From contig JACZWD010000005.1 in NCBI GenBank assembly GCA_022572335.1, positions 1 through 24,419 on the forward strand: DNA of 24,419 bases, given 5' to 3'. This DNA is from Pseudomonadota bacterium (GTDB lineage Bacteria > Pseudomonadota > Alphaproteobacteria > Rhodospirillales > 2-02-FULL-58-16). Below are positions 15,054 through 23,792 of this stretch, piece by piece; the stretch's first letter is position 1, and each line of letters starts with the position of its first letter. The position numbers and the translations under genes were made by a program. The notes beneath the pieces are model-generated. The model saw only the letters and a list, made by a program, of their open reading frames with translations, was not told where the DNA came from and did no database searches.

Positions 15054-16178
15054 GTGAACGATATCCAGGGCCAAGACCTCGAACGAACACCTCTTTACGC
15101 CCTGCACCGCGAACGGGGCGCCAGGATGGCGCCGGTTGCCGGCTACGAAATGCCGGTGCAGTACCAGGGCATTATCGCCGAACACCTGCATACGCGTGAA
15201 AACGCGGCGCTGTTCGACGTCTCCCACATGGGCCAGGTCATCCTGCGCGGGGAAGACGTGGCCGCGGCCCTGGAGACCCTCGTGCCCGGCGACTTCCAGG
15301 AATTGCCTGTCGGCAAGACCCGCTACACCGTTCTTACCAACGACCGGGGCGGCATCATCGACGATCTGATGGTGACCAACGGCGGCGACCACCTGTTCGT
15401 CGTCCTCAACGCCGCCTGCAAGGACAAGGACCTGGCCCATTTCGAGGCCCATATCGGCGGGCGGTGCAAAATAGAGGTGCTGTCGGACCGGGCGCTGCTG
15501 GCCCTGCAGGGACCGGCGGCGGTGAACGTGCTGGCGCGCCTGGCGCCGCCGTGCCGTCACATGCTTTTCATGACCGGCGAATCCCTGAGCGTGGCCGACG
15601 TGCCGTGTTTCGTCATCCGGTCCGGGTACACCGGGGAAGACGGATTCGAGATCTCCGTCCCCGCCGAGGAGGCGGAGCACCTGGCCCGCCTGCTCCTCGA
15701 TGAACCGGAGGTCAGGCCGGCGGGGCTCGGCGCCCGCGAATCCTTGCGCCTGGAAGCCGGGTTGTGCCTGTACGGCAACGACATCGACGAAACCACCACG
15801 CCCGTGGAGGCGGCGCTGTCCTGGGCCATCGGCAAGCGCCGCCGTGCCGAGGGCGGCTTCCCCGGCGCCGCCGTCATCGCCCGCCAGCTGGCCGAGGGTG
15901 TGGAGCGCAAGCGGGTCGGGTTGCGCGCGGAAGGAAAAATCCCGGCCCGCGCCCACGCGCCGATCACCGAGCCCGACGGCGCCGAAGGCGGTCCCGTCAT
16001 CGGCGAGGTCACCAGCGGCGGGTACGGCCCGACCGTTGGCGGCCCCGTGGCCATGGGCTACGTAAAGGCCGAGCGTGCACGCTCCGACACCCCGGTCAGC
16101 CTGATGGTGCGCGGCAAGGCGCTGGCGGCCCGCGTGGCGAAGCTGCCGTTCGTCGAACACCGGTATTTCAAAAGATAG
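15054..16178 (+). CDS. gcvT: Glycine cleavage system T protein (aminomethyltransferase)
   Basis: A 374-residue enzyme that transfers the methylene group from aminomethyl-lipoyl-GcvH to tetrahydrofolate and releases ammonia. It shows the family pattern from N- to C-terminus: TPLYALHRERGARMAPVAGYEMPVQY, the folate-site FDVSHMGQ, YTVLTNDRGGIIDDLMV, the middle SGYTGEDGFEIS, GLGARESLRLEAGLCLYGNDID and the C-terminal barrel EVTSGGYGPTVGGPVAMGYV. I chose the GTG at 15054 because GGAG lies ~8 nt upstream; a TTG at 15009 would add 15 residues not expected for the family. It is the first gene of the operon, directly after the glycine riboswitch and 17 nt before gcvH. Confidence 0.96.
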   Translation: MNDIQGQDLERTPLYALHRERGARMAPVAGYEMPVQYQGIIAEHLHTRENAALFDVSHMGQVILRGEDVAAALETLVPGDFQELPVGKTRYTVLTNDRGGIIDDLMVTNGGDHLFVVLNAACKDKDLAHFEAHIGGRCKIEVLSDRALLALQGPAAVNVLARLAPPCRHMLFMTGESLSVADVPCFVIRSGYTGEDGFEISVPAEEAEHLARLLLDEPEVRPAGLGARESLRLEAGLCLYGNDIDETTTPVEAALSWAIGKRRRAEGGFPGAAVIARQLAEGVERKRVGLRAEGKIPARAHAPITEPDGAEGGPVIGEVTSGGYGPTVGGPVAMGYVKAERARSDTPVSLMVRGKALAARVAKLPFVEHRYFKR

Positions 16179-16195
16179 GGAAAAGCGAGGCCCCC

Positions 16196-16573
16196 ATGGC
16201 AATCGTGAGATACACCAAGGAACATGAGTGGATCCGCGTCGAAGACGGCGTGGGCGTCGTCGGCATCACCGAGTACGCCCAGGAACAGCTCGGCGACATC
16301 GTCTATGTGGAACTGCCCGAGGTGGGCGCCGAGATGACGCAGGGCGCGGAAGCGGCCGTGGTCGAATCCGTCAAGGCGGCGAGCGAGATAAACGCTCCCG
16401 TCGCCGGCGAGGTCACGGAGGTCAACCAAAACCTCGCCGACAACCCGGGCACGGTCAACACCGACGCCATGGGCGAGGGCTGGTTCTTCAAGATGAAGAT
16501 CGCCGACCCCGGCGAGGTGGACCGCCTCATGGACGGGGCCGCTTACCAGGAATACGTCGAGAGCCTTTCGTAA
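16196..16573 (+). CDS. gcvH: Glycine cleavage system H protein
   Basis: A 125-residue lipoyl carrier that shuttles the aminomethyl group between the P, T and L proteins. The lipoylated lysine is K60 in VESVKAASE, within the usual hairpin; the N-terminal RYTKEHEWIRVEDGVGVVGITEYAQEQLGD and the GEGWFFKMKI segment are characteristic. Length is typical. The stop codon TAA overlaps the gcvPA start (TAATG), so translation is coupled. Confidence 0.97.
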   Translation: MAIVRYTKEHEWIRVEDGVGVVGITEYAQEQLGDIVYVELPEVGAEMTQGAEAAVVESVKAASEINAPVAGEVTEVNQNLADNPGTVNTDAMGEGWFFKMKIADPGEVDRLMDGAAYQEYVESLS

Positions 16574-17916
16574 TGCGCTACCTGCCACTCACCGACGGCG
16601 ACCGTCGCGAGATGCTGGCCGCCATCGGTGTCGGCTCTGTCGACGATCTGTTCGTCGACGTTCCCCAGGAGGCGTGGCGGGACGGGCCCGTCGAGCTGCC
16701 CGAACACCTGGGCGAGATGGAGGTGGAGCGCGCGTTCTCCGCCATGGCGGCGAGGAACCTGAGTGCCGCCGACGTGCCGTCCTTCCTCGGCGCCGGCGCC
16801 TATGGTCATCATGTGCCCGCCGCCGTCGACCACCTGATCCAACGGGGAGAGTTCCTCACGTCGTATACCCCCTATCAGCCGGAAGTCTCCCAGGGCACCC
16901 TTGCCTATTTGTTCGAATTCCAGACACAGGTGGCGTTGATTACCGGGATGGAGGTCGCCAACGCCTCCCTGTACGACGGGGCCACGGCCTGCGCCGAGGC
17001 GGTGACCATGGCGGCACGCATCACCAAACGCAAAAAGGTGGTGCTGTCGGGCGGGCTTCATCCCCACTACCGGGAGGTGACGGAGACCATGACCCGGTTC
17101 CTCGGCATCGAGATAACGGCCGCCGGGCCCGACTGGCGGGGCGGCGAAGACCTGGCCTCGGGCGTCGACGACGGGACCGCCTGCGTGGTCGTCCAGAACC
17201 CGGGTTTTTTCGGCCACCTGACGGATTTCACCCCCCTCGCCGAAGCGTGCCACGCCGCCGGGGCGCTGTTGGTGGTGGTGGTCACCGAGGTCGTGTCCCT
17301 GGGCGCGGTCAGGCCCCCGGGCGGGATGGGCGCCGACATCGTCGCCGTCGAGGGCCAGTCGCTGGGCAACGCGCTCAACTTCGGCGGCCCGACGGTGGGT
17401 GTGCTGGCGGCGCGGCAAAAGCACCTGCGCCAGATGCCGGGGCGCCTGGTCGGCGAAACCACCGACGTGGACGGGCGCCGGGGCTTCGTGCTGACGCTCT
17501 CGACCCGCGAGCAGCACATCCGCCGGGAGAAGGCGACCAGCAACATCTGCACCAATGCCGGCCTGTGCGCGCTGGCCTTCACCATACACCTCACCCTGTT
17601 GGGCGAGGTGGGGTTCGCCCGCTTGGCGGCGCTCAATCACGCCGGCGCGGTACGGCTGGCGGACAGGCTCGCCGGCATCGACGGCATCGACGTGGTCAAC
17701 GACACCTTCTTCAACGAGTTCACCGTCCGCCTGCCCAAGCCCGCCCTGGCCGTGGTGGACGCGCTGGCGGACAGGAAAATCCTTGGCGGCGTACCGGTGG
17801 CGCGCCTGATTCCGGGCCGCGCCGAGCTCGAGCACCTGCTCCTGGTGGCGGTGACCGAGGCCAACACCGAAGCCCACATCGACGCGCTGGCGGAGGCCCT
17901 CCGGGAGGTGCTGTGA
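16573..17916 (+). CDS. gcvPA: Glycine dehydrogenase (decarboxylating) subunit 1
   Basis: A 447-residue subunit, the N-terminal half of a split P protein. With GcvPB it decarboxylates glycine and loads the aminomethyl group on lipoyl-GcvH. Recognisable blocks include MRYLPLTDGDRREMLAAIGV, FLGAGAYGHHVPAAVDHLIQRGEFLTSYTPYQPEVSQGTLAYLFEFQT, ANASLYDGATACAEA and REKATSNICTNAGLCALAF. As expected for this subunit, the pyridoxal-phosphate lysine is not here but in GcvPB. The start overlaps the gcvH stop, and its own stop TGA overlaps the gcvPB start (TGATG). Confidence 0.96.
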   Translation: MRYLPLTDGDRREMLAAIGVGSVDDLFVDVPQEAWRDGPVELPEHLGEMEVERAFSAMAARNLSAADVPSFLGAGAYGHHVPAAVDHLIQRGEFLTSYTPYQPEVSQGTLAYLFEFQTQVALITGMEVANASLYDGATACAEAVTMAARITKRKKVVLSGGLHPHYREVTETMTRFLGIEITAAGPDWRGGEDLASGVDDGTACVVVQNPGFFGHLTDFTPLAEACHAAGALLVVVVTEVVSLGAVRPPGGMGADIVAVEGQSLGNALNFGGPTVGVLAARQKHLRQMPGRLVGETTDVDGRRGFVLTLSTREQHIRREKATSNICTNAGLCALAFTIHLTLLGEVGFARLAALNHAGAVRLADRLAGIDGIDVVNDTFFNEFTVRLPKPALAVVDALADRKILGGVPVARLIPGRAELEHLLLVAVTEANTEAHIDALAEALREVL

Positions 17917-19433
17917 TGGCCGACGTGGACGCCACCCTCACCGGAAACCGCGGCCTGGCCCTGGAAGAAGCCGTGATCTTCGAGCAGGATTCGCCGGGGC
18001 TCTCGGGCGTCGATCTGCCGGCGCCGGAGCCGGGCCCGGGAAACGACCGCCTCGGCGGGCTCGGGCGCAGCGGCGCCATCGGCCTGCCGGGCCTGTCCGA
18101 GCCCCAGGTGGTGCGCCACTATCTGCGCCTCAGCCGGATGAACTACGGCATCGACAGCGGCCTCTACCCCCTGGGCTCGTGCACCATGAAATACAACCCC
18201 CGGCTCAATGAGCGGCTGGCGCGCCTGCCCGGCCTTGGCGGCCTCCATCCGCTGCAGCCGATAAGCACCGTGCAGGGGGCCCTGGAGCTGATGGACGCCT
18301 GCGCCCACTGGCTGAAGGTGCTCACCGGCATGCCGGGGATCACCATGGCGCCGGCGGCGGGCGCGCACGGTGAGGTCGTCGGCCTGATGACCATCCGCGC
18401 CGCCCTCGAAGCCCGGGGCGACGCCCGCAAGCGCGTGCTGGTGCCCGAATCCGCCCATGGCACCAACCCGGCCAGCGCCCACGCCTGCGGCTATGCGGTC
18501 GAGACCATCGCCGCCAACGTACGCGGCCGGGTCGATGTGGGGGCGCTTAAGGCGAAGCTGGACGCGGACGTGGCCGCCATCATGCTGACCAACCCCAACA
18601 CCTGCGGCCTGTTCGAAAACGACATCATCGAAATCGCCGACGCGGTGCACGGCGCGGGCGCCTTCTTCTACTGCGACGGGGCCAACTTCAACGCCATCGT
18701 CGGGCGCGTCCGGCCCGGGGACCTGGGCATCGACTGCATGCACCTGAACCTGCACAAGACGTTTTCGACGCCCCACGGCGGCGGCGGCCCCGGCAGCGGG
18801 CCGGTGGTTCTGTCGGCGCCGCTGGTGCCCTATGCGCCGCTGCCCATGGTGGAGCGGCGCGGCGACGGCTTCGCCCTGGTCGAGCACGCGGGCGACTCGA
18901 GCGCCCATCCGCTCGGGCGCGTCAAGGGCTTCCACGGCCAGTTCGGCATGATGGTGAGGGCGCTAGCGTACATGATGAGCCTGGGCTCGGACGGGCTCAA
19001 GCAGGTGGCCGAGGACGCCGTGCTGAACGCCAATTACCTTTTGGCGCGCCTCAAGGACACCCTGAGCGTGCCGTTCGAAGGGCCGTGCATGCACGAGGTG
19101 TTGTTCGACGATTCCTTCCTCAAGGATACCGGCGTCACCACGCTCGACTTCGCCAAGGCGATGATCGACGAGGGCTTCCACCCGATGACCATGTACTTTC
19201 CCCTGGTCGTCCATGGCGCCCTGCTCATGGAGCCCACCGAAACCGAAAGCAAGGCGACCCTGGACCAGTTCATCCGCACGGTGAAAGGGTTGGCGAAGCG
19301 CGCCAGGGCGGGCGATGCCAGGCACTTCAAGGAGGCGCCGCGGTTGACACCCAGGCGCCGTCTGGACGAAACGGCGGCGGCGCGCAACCCGGTCCTGGTG
19401 TGGCGCCCGCCGCCCTCGCGGGCCGCGGAATAG
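17916..19433 (+). CDS. gcvPB: Glycine dehydrogenase (decarboxylating) subunit 2
   Basis: A 505-residue subunit, the C-terminal half of the split P protein, carrying the pyridoxal-phosphate cofactor. The Schiff-base lysine is K281 in MHLNLHKTFSTPHGGGGPG. Other conserved stretches are MNYGIDSGLYPLGSCTMKYNP, APAAGAHGEVVGLM, ESAHGTNPASAHACGY and MLTNPNTCGLFE. The last ~40 residues are basic and Pro/Arg-rich (APRLTPRRRLDETAAARNPVLVWRPP), common in alphaproteobacterial GcvPB. It is the last gene of the gcv operon; queE starts 71 nt later. The L protein (lpd) is not in the window. Confidence 0.96.
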   Translation: MADVDATLTGNRGLALEEAVIFEQDSPGLSGVDLPAPEPGPGNDRLGGLGRSGAIGLPGLSEPQVVRHYLRLSRMNYGIDSGLYPLGSCTMKYNPRLNERLARLPGLGGLHPLQPISTVQGALELMDACAHWLKVLTGMPGITMAPAAGAHGEVVGLMTIRAALEARGDARKRVLVPESAHGTNPASAHACGYAVETIAANVRGRVDVGALKAKLDADVAAIMLTNPNTCGLFENDIIEIADAVHGAGAFFYCDGANFNAIVGRVRPGDLGIDCMHLNLHKTFSTPHGGGGPGSGPVVLSAPLVPYAPLPMVERRGDGFALVEHAGDSSAHPLGRVKGFHGQFGMMVRALAYMMSLGSDGLKQVAEDAVLNANYLLARLKDTLSVPFEGPCMHEVLFDDSFLKDTGVTTLDFAKAMIDEGFHPMTMYFPLVVHGALLMEPTETESKATLDQFIRTVKGLAKRARAGDARHFKEAPRLTPRRRLDETAAARNPVLVWRPPPSRAAE

Positions 19434-19504
19434 GGCGGCGGCGCGGCCCGGAGAATCGTAAAAAACGGGTTGCCGCCGGGCGCCGATTGAGGCACTGCTG
19501 AGCC

Positions 19505-20140
19505 ATGGCCTATAGGGTCAAGGAAATCTATTACACTCTCCAGGGCGAAGGCGCCCAGACGGGCCGGCCCGCGGTGTTCTGCCGGTTCGCCGGGTGCAAC
19601 CTGTGGTCCGGCAACGAAGCGGACCGGGCGGCCGCCACGTGCGGGTTCTGCGACACGGACTTCGTCGGCACCGACGGGCCGGGCGGCGGTGTCTTCCCGA
19701 CGGCCCGGGCGCTGGGCCAGGCGGTGCGCGCCAAGTGGCCCCGGGCGGCGGGCGGCCGCTCACTTGTCGTGTGCACGGGCGGCGAGCCGCTCCTGCAACT
19801 GGACGAGGCGCTGGTGGAGGCGCTGCACGGCGCCGGCCTGGAGATCGCCATCGAGACCAACGGCACCCGGCCCGCGCCCCCGGGCGTCGATTGGATTTGC
19901 GTCAGTCCCAAGGCCGGCGCCGAGCTGGTGCTGGCCGGGGGGGACGAGCTGAAACTCGTCTACCCGCAGGAAGGCGCCGAGCCGGAGAGGTTCGCCGGCC
20001 TCGCGTTCCGCCACTTCTTCCTGCAGCCCATGGACGGGCCGGAGCGCGACGCGAACACGGCGCTCGCCGTGCAGTACTGCCTGGAGCACCCGCAATGGCG
20101 CCTCAGCCTGCAAACCCACAAGTACCTGGGCATCCCCTGA
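19505..20140 (+). CDS. queE: 7-carboxy-7-deazaguanine synthase
   Basis: A 211-residue radical-SAM enzyme that converts 6-carboxytetrahydropterin to 7-carboxy-7-deazaguanine on the way to queuosine and other deazapurines. The N-terminus VKEIYYTLQGEGAQTGRPAVFCRFAGCNLWSG is typical. The iron-sulfur cluster is held by the QueE form of the radical-SAM motif, C-X14-C-X2-C (C31, C46, C49), followed by DTDF. A later SAM-binding VVCTGGEPLLQLD is intact. It follows the gcv operon at 71 nt; read-through is possible but there is no clear metabolic link. The other queuosine genes (queC, queD) are not in the window. Confidence 0.95.
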   Translation: MAYRVKEIYYTLQGEGAQTGRPAVFCRFAGCNLWSGNEADRAAATCGFCDTDFVGTDGPGGGVFPTARALGQAVRAKWPRAAGGRSLVVCTGGEPLLQLDEALVEALHGAGLEIAIETNGTRPAPPGVDWICVSPKAGAELVLAGGDELKLVYPQEGAEPERFAGLAFRHFFLQPMDGPERDANTALAVQYCLEHPQWRLSLQTHKYLGIP

Positions 20141-20520
20141 CGAAAGGGGACGTTCCGTCTTTCCCGTTGAAGGAAAGGAAACCACGGAGATGGGGTAATC
20201 GGGCCGGCGGCTTCAGCCGCTTGGACGGATCGTGGTTGTGGATGGGTGCGCCGTGCGCCGACCACACGGGAAACGCCGGGATGTACGTCTCCGGAAAAGC
20301 GATCGGCCGCGCCCCGTTCCGGGCCGCCTCGCCGATCAGGGGGCAGGCCTTCGGCCTTGGCCACGGTGGTACCGGGTCGGCCGGCGTCGCCAAGGCGGCC
20401 GCCGGCATCCGTCTCCGGCAGCGGGTGCAGGCAACTGTATTACCAAGCAAAAAGCTCCGGCTTTGAGTTGACCAATGCAGACGAGACCTTTAAAGTTCTT
20501 GGTACAGGGAGGTGCCGGGG
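20141..20520. other. Intergenic region between queE and a small hypothetical gene
   Basis: 380 bp without a convincing gene. A CCCC-N8-GGGG hairpin straddles the queE stop codon (about 20135-20150), and GCGGCT/AGCCGC lies near 20206-20221. A promoter for the next gene sits at 20468-20496. I see nothing else I can support. Confidence 0.5.
20468..20496 (+). promoter_or_regulatory. Predicted promoter of the 63-aa gene
   Basis: TTGACC (20468-20473), a 17-nt spacer and TAAAGT (20491-20496), 24 nt before the start codon at 20521. Confidence 0.5.
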
Positions 20521-20712
20521 ATGCAAAACGCCCGCGTTTACATGCGCGAGGACGACGGTGTCGTGTGGACGCGGATCGAGGGTTTGTATACGCGCCCGGC
20601 CACGGCCGAGGAACTGGAAGGGTATTGCCTCGCGGTCCGCGACGCCGCCGGTCGCGATTCGGATGACGCCGGCCGGCCGGCCGAGGGCGACCGGGTGCCC
20701 GTCGCCGCGTAG
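20521..20712 (+). CDS. Small hypothetical protein, 63 residues
   Basis: A short frame starting MQNARVYMREDDGVVWTRIEG, with a GGGAGG ribosome-binding site (20507-20512) and a promoter-like pair just upstream. The N-terminal half looks like a real folded sequence with alternating hydrophobic residues (VYMREDDGVVWTRIEGLYTRPAT) and a helix (AEELEGYCLAV). The C-terminal third is acidic and low-complexity (DAAGRDSDDAGRPAEGD). I do not recognise a family. The clear expression signals are the main support. Confidence 0.5.
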   Translation: MQNARVYMREDDGVVWTRIEGLYTRPATAEELEGYCLAVRDAAGRDSDDAGRPAEGDRVPVAA

Positions 20713-21207
20713 GTTCGGTTCTCCCTGCCCGCCCCCAATCTCCCGGGAGAGAACGCCGCAGGATCCGCCGGTTCCGGCTGATCGACACCGGTGCCGCCCT
20801 GAAGACTCCGGGCGGGGCCCGCCCCCTCTCGCCGCGCCCTAATTTCCTTTGTCCTTGATAACCGTAGCCCCTATACCAAGGGGCGCTGATCATGACTCAT
20901 AGAGATCGCGTAGGCGGTTCGTCGGGTAGGAGGAAAGGTGTAGGCGATGCGGTGCATCGTCAAAACTTTCCGACGCCCTCCGACGGGCCGCATACGCGAC
21001 CGCAACTACGGCTTACCAAGGCTTTCGGACGGCGTCGCGCACGCTTTGCGATGCCCCGCATCGCCACGGCGCACGCTCCTGGCCGAAAACCTTGGTAAGC
21101 CGTCTCTATGGGTCATGATCAGCGCCCCTTGGTATTAGGGTGCCGGGTCCGCCCGGCGGGTAGCGGCCGCGGACGCGAAAAGTGGAATTCGGCGCGAGGC
21201 AAGGCAC
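20713..21207. other. Intergenic region dominated by a MITE-like element
   Basis: 495 bp without a protein gene. The first 160 bp are GC-rich with a 12-bp palindrome TCTCCCGGGAGA (20739-20750). The rest is the element at 20873-21135, then 72 bp of leader to the next start codon. Confidence 0.6.
20873..21135. mobile_element. MITE-like non-autonomous element, ~263 bp
   Basis: The ends are 33-bp terminal inverted repeats (20873-20905 and 21103-21135) that differ at one position and begin ATACCAAGGGGCGCTGATCA. Inside is a second inverted repeat of 21 bp with one mismatch (21008-21028 and 21083-21103), which abuts the right terminal repeat, and two small hairpins with GCGATGC arms (20944-20960 and 21048-21064). 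There is no transposase frame. A target-site duplication is not certain; the flanks read CCT and TAG next to the repeat ends, and a 1-nt offset makes CCCTA present on both sides. Size, long terminal repeats and nested hairpins are typical of MITEs mobilised by a transposase elsewhere. Confidence 0.8.
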
Positions 21208-23649
21208 ATGGAAAAGGATCTGCCGACCCAGGCGCGCGCCGTGATCATCGGCGGCGGCATCGTGGGCTGCAGCGTCGCCTACCACCTGACCAAGCTGGGC
21301 TGGAACGACGTGGTCGTGCTCGAACAGGGACGCCTGAGCGGCGGCACCACGTGGCACGCGGCGGGCCTGGTCGGGCAGCTCCGGTCCCACCACAACATGA
21401 CCAGGCTGATCCAATACAGCACCGAGCTGTACGGCGCGCTGGAGGCGGAAACCGGGCTGGCGACGGGCTGGAAGCGGTGCGGCAGCCTGACCGTGGCGCG
21501 TACGCAAGACCGCATGATCCTGCTGCGCCGCACGGCCGCCCTGGCGCGCGCCTTCGGCGTCGAGGCCGAGGTGATCACGCCCGAAGACGCCGGCCGGAAA
21601 TGGCCGGTGATGCGCACCGATGACCTCATTGGTGCCATCTGGCTGCCCGGCGACGGCAAGGCCAATCCCACCGACCTCACCCAGGCCCTGGCCAGGGGCG
21701 CGCGGACCGGGGGCGCCAGGATCTTCGAGAAGACGCGGGTCACCGGCATAACCGTCGAGAACGGTACCGCGGCCGGGGTGCGTACCGACGCCGGCGACGT
21801 CGCGTGCGACGTCGTCGTCAACTGCGCCGGGCAATGGGCCAGGCAGGTGGGCCGGCTGTGCAACGTCGCCGTGCCGCTCCATTCGTGCGAGCACATGTAC
21901 ATCGTCACCAGGGAGATCGACGGTGTCACGCCCGACCTCCCGGTGATGCGCGACCCCGACGGGTACGTCTACTTCAAGGAAGAGGTGGGCGGCCTGGTCC
22001 TCGGCGGCTTCGAGCCCCAGGCCAAGCCCTGGGGCATGGACGGAATCCCCGCCGATTTCGAGTTCACCCTGCTCCCCGACGACTGGGACCAGTTCGAAAT
22101 CCTCATGGAGAACGGCCTCATCCGGGTGCCGGCCCTGGAGCACGCCGAGGTGCGCCAGTTCATCAACGGCCCCGAAAGTTTCACCCCGGACAACAATTTC
22201 ATCCTCGGAGAAGCGCCGGAGCTCAGGCATTTCTTCGTCGCCGCCGGGTTCAACTCCATGGGCATCTCCGCCGCCGGGGGCGCCGGCCGGGCGTTGGCGG
22301 CGTGGATCGTCGAAGGCGCCCCGACCGAGGACCTGTGGCCGGTGGACATCCGCCGGTTCGCCGGCTTCGAGGGCGACGACGCATTCCTCAAGGAGCGGGT
22401 GCCCGAGGTCCTGGGGCTGCACTACATGATCCCCTGGCCGCTCAGGGAGCTGGAGACGGCGCGGCCGGTGCGCCGCTCGCCCGTTTACGACCGCCTGCGG
22501 GCGAAGGGAGCCTGCTTCGGCTCCAAGATGGGCTGGGAGCGGGCAAACTGGTTCGCCACCGGGGGAGCGCCGGCCACGATGGAGTATTCCTGGGGGCGCG
22601 GGACCTGGTTCGACCGCGCCGCGGAAGAGCACCGCGCCGCCCGCGAGGCGGTGGCCGTTTTCGACCAGACCTCGTTTTCCAAGTTCCTGCTCCAGGGCCG
22701 GGACGCGGAAGGCATCTTGCGGCGCCTGTGCGCCAACGACATGGCCGTCGAGCCGGGACGGGTCGTCTATACCGGCCTGCTCAACGAGCGCGGCGGCTAC
22801 GAAAGCGACCTCACCGTGACCCGTCTTTCAGGGGACGCCTACTTTATCGTCAGCGGTTCGGCACAGACGACCCGCGATGTGGACTGGATGGGGCGCAACA
22901 TCCCGCCCGAGGCCCGGGCCTCGCTTACCGACGTCACCTCGGACTACGCGGTGTTCGGGGTCATGGGGCCCAGCGCCCGCGCCCTGCTCACGCGCCTGAC
23001 CGGGGCCGACCTGGGAAACGAGGCCTTTCCCTTCGCCACCATGCGCAATATCGGCATCGGGCGGGCCCCGGTGCGGGCGCTGCGCGTCACCTACGTCGGC
23101 GAGCTGGGATGGGAGCTTTACGTGCCGGTGGAGTCCGCGCTCTCCGTCTACGACGACCTTGTGGACGCGGGGCGCGATTTCGGGCTCCGCGACGCCGGCT
23201 ATTACGCCCTCGATTCGCTCAGGCTCGAAAAGGGGTACCGGGCCTGGGGGCGCGACATCGGCCCCGACTGCACGCCGCTGGACGCCGGCCTCGCCTTCGC
23301 CGTCTGCCTCGACAAGCCGTTCACCGGCCGCGAGGCCTTGGTGCGCCAGCGGCAACAGGGGCTGACGCAGCGGCTCGTCCAGTTCGTCCTCGCCGATCCC
23401 GAGCCCCTGCTGTTCGGCGGTGAGCTGATCCTGCGCGACGGCCGATCGGTGGGCGAGGTCACGTCGGCGGCCTACGGCCACACGCTCGGGGCCAGCGTCG
23501 CGCTGGGGTGGGTGCGCAACGCCGGCGGCGTCGACCGGGCCTACATCGAGGCCGGCACCTACGAGCTGGACGTGGGTGGCGAGCGCTTCGTCGCCACGGC
23601 GCACCTCAGGTCCCCATATGATCCGAAGAGCGCGCGCATCCGGGCATAG
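21208..23649 (+). CDS. Sarcosine/dimethylglycine dehydrogenase-like FAD enzyme with GcvT-like C-domain
   Basis: An 813-residue flavoenzyme. The N-terminal ~390 residues are a DAO-type FAD domain: ARAVIIGGGIVGCSVAYHL (GGGIVG at 15-20), then GTTWHAAGL, where H50 matches the histidine that covalently binds FAD in dimethylglycine and sarcosine dehydrogenases. A linker domain (~390-450) is followed by a C-terminal folate-binding barrel related to GcvT, with AVFDQTSFSKFLLQG, GYESDLTVTRL, ELGWELYVPVESAL, YALDSLRLEKGYRAWGRDI and GEVTSAAYGHTLGASVALGWV. Such enzymes oxidatively remove an N-methyl group and pass it to tetrahydrofolate. The close gcv operon supports a methylated-glycine-to-C1 role. Whether the substrate is sarcosine, dimethylglycine or another methylamine is unknown. 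The MITE ends 72 nt before the ATG. Confidence 0.9.
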   Translation: MEKDLPTQARAVIIGGGIVGCSVAYHLTKLGWNDVVVLEQGRLSGGTTWHAAGLVGQLRSHHNMTRLIQYSTELYGALEAETGLATGWKRCGSLTVARTQDRMILLRRTAALARAFGVEAEVITPEDAGRKWPVMRTDDLIGAIWLPGDGKANPTDLTQALARGARTGGARIFEKTRVTGITVENGTAAGVRTDAGDVACDVVVNCAGQWARQVGRLCNVAVPLHSCEHMYIVTREIDGVTPDLPVMRDPDGYVYFKEEVGGLVLGGFEPQAKPWGMDGIPADFEFTLLPDDWDQFEILMENGLIRVPALEHAEVRQFINGPESFTPDNNFILGEAPELRHFFVAAGFNSMGISAAGGAGRALAAWIVEGAPTEDLWPVDIRRFAGFEGDDAFLKERVPEVLGLHYMIPWPLRELETARPVRRSPVYDRLRAKGACFGSKMGWERANWFATGGAPATMEYSWGRGTWFDRAAEEHRAAREAVAVFDQTSFSKFLLQGRDAEGILRRLCANDMAVEPGRVVYTGLLNERGGYESDLTVTRLSGDAYFIVSGSAQTTRDVDWMGRNIPPEARASLTDVTSDYAVFGVMGPSARALLTRLTGADLGNEAFPFATMRNIGIGRAPVRALRVTYVGELGWELYVPVESALSVYDDLVDAGRDFGLRDAGYYALDSLRLEKGYRAWGRDIGPDCTPLDAGLAFAVCLDKPFTGREALVRQRQQGLTQRLVQFVLADPEPLLFGGELILRDGRSVGEVTSAAYGHTLGASVALGWVRNAGGVDRAYIEAGTYELDVGGERFVATAHLRSPYDPKSARIRA

Positions 23650-23792
23650 GCCTGACCTGCCCCCACGAACGAAACCACTTTTTAAGTTAGACCGGACACC
23701 GCTGGAGAGCGGGGCCGAGGCGGCTGCCGGACGTGCGAAATCCGTGGAGTCCGGACCACAATCAAAAGAAAACAACGGCCTAGACCCGGTCA

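Noticed and set aside
21008..21103. CCTTGGTAAG in the MITE internal repeat equals the tRNA-Thr(GGT) anticodon-arm sequence
   Set aside because: The similarity is ~10 bases with no T arm or acceptor around it; a tRNA origin for the MITE is not supported.
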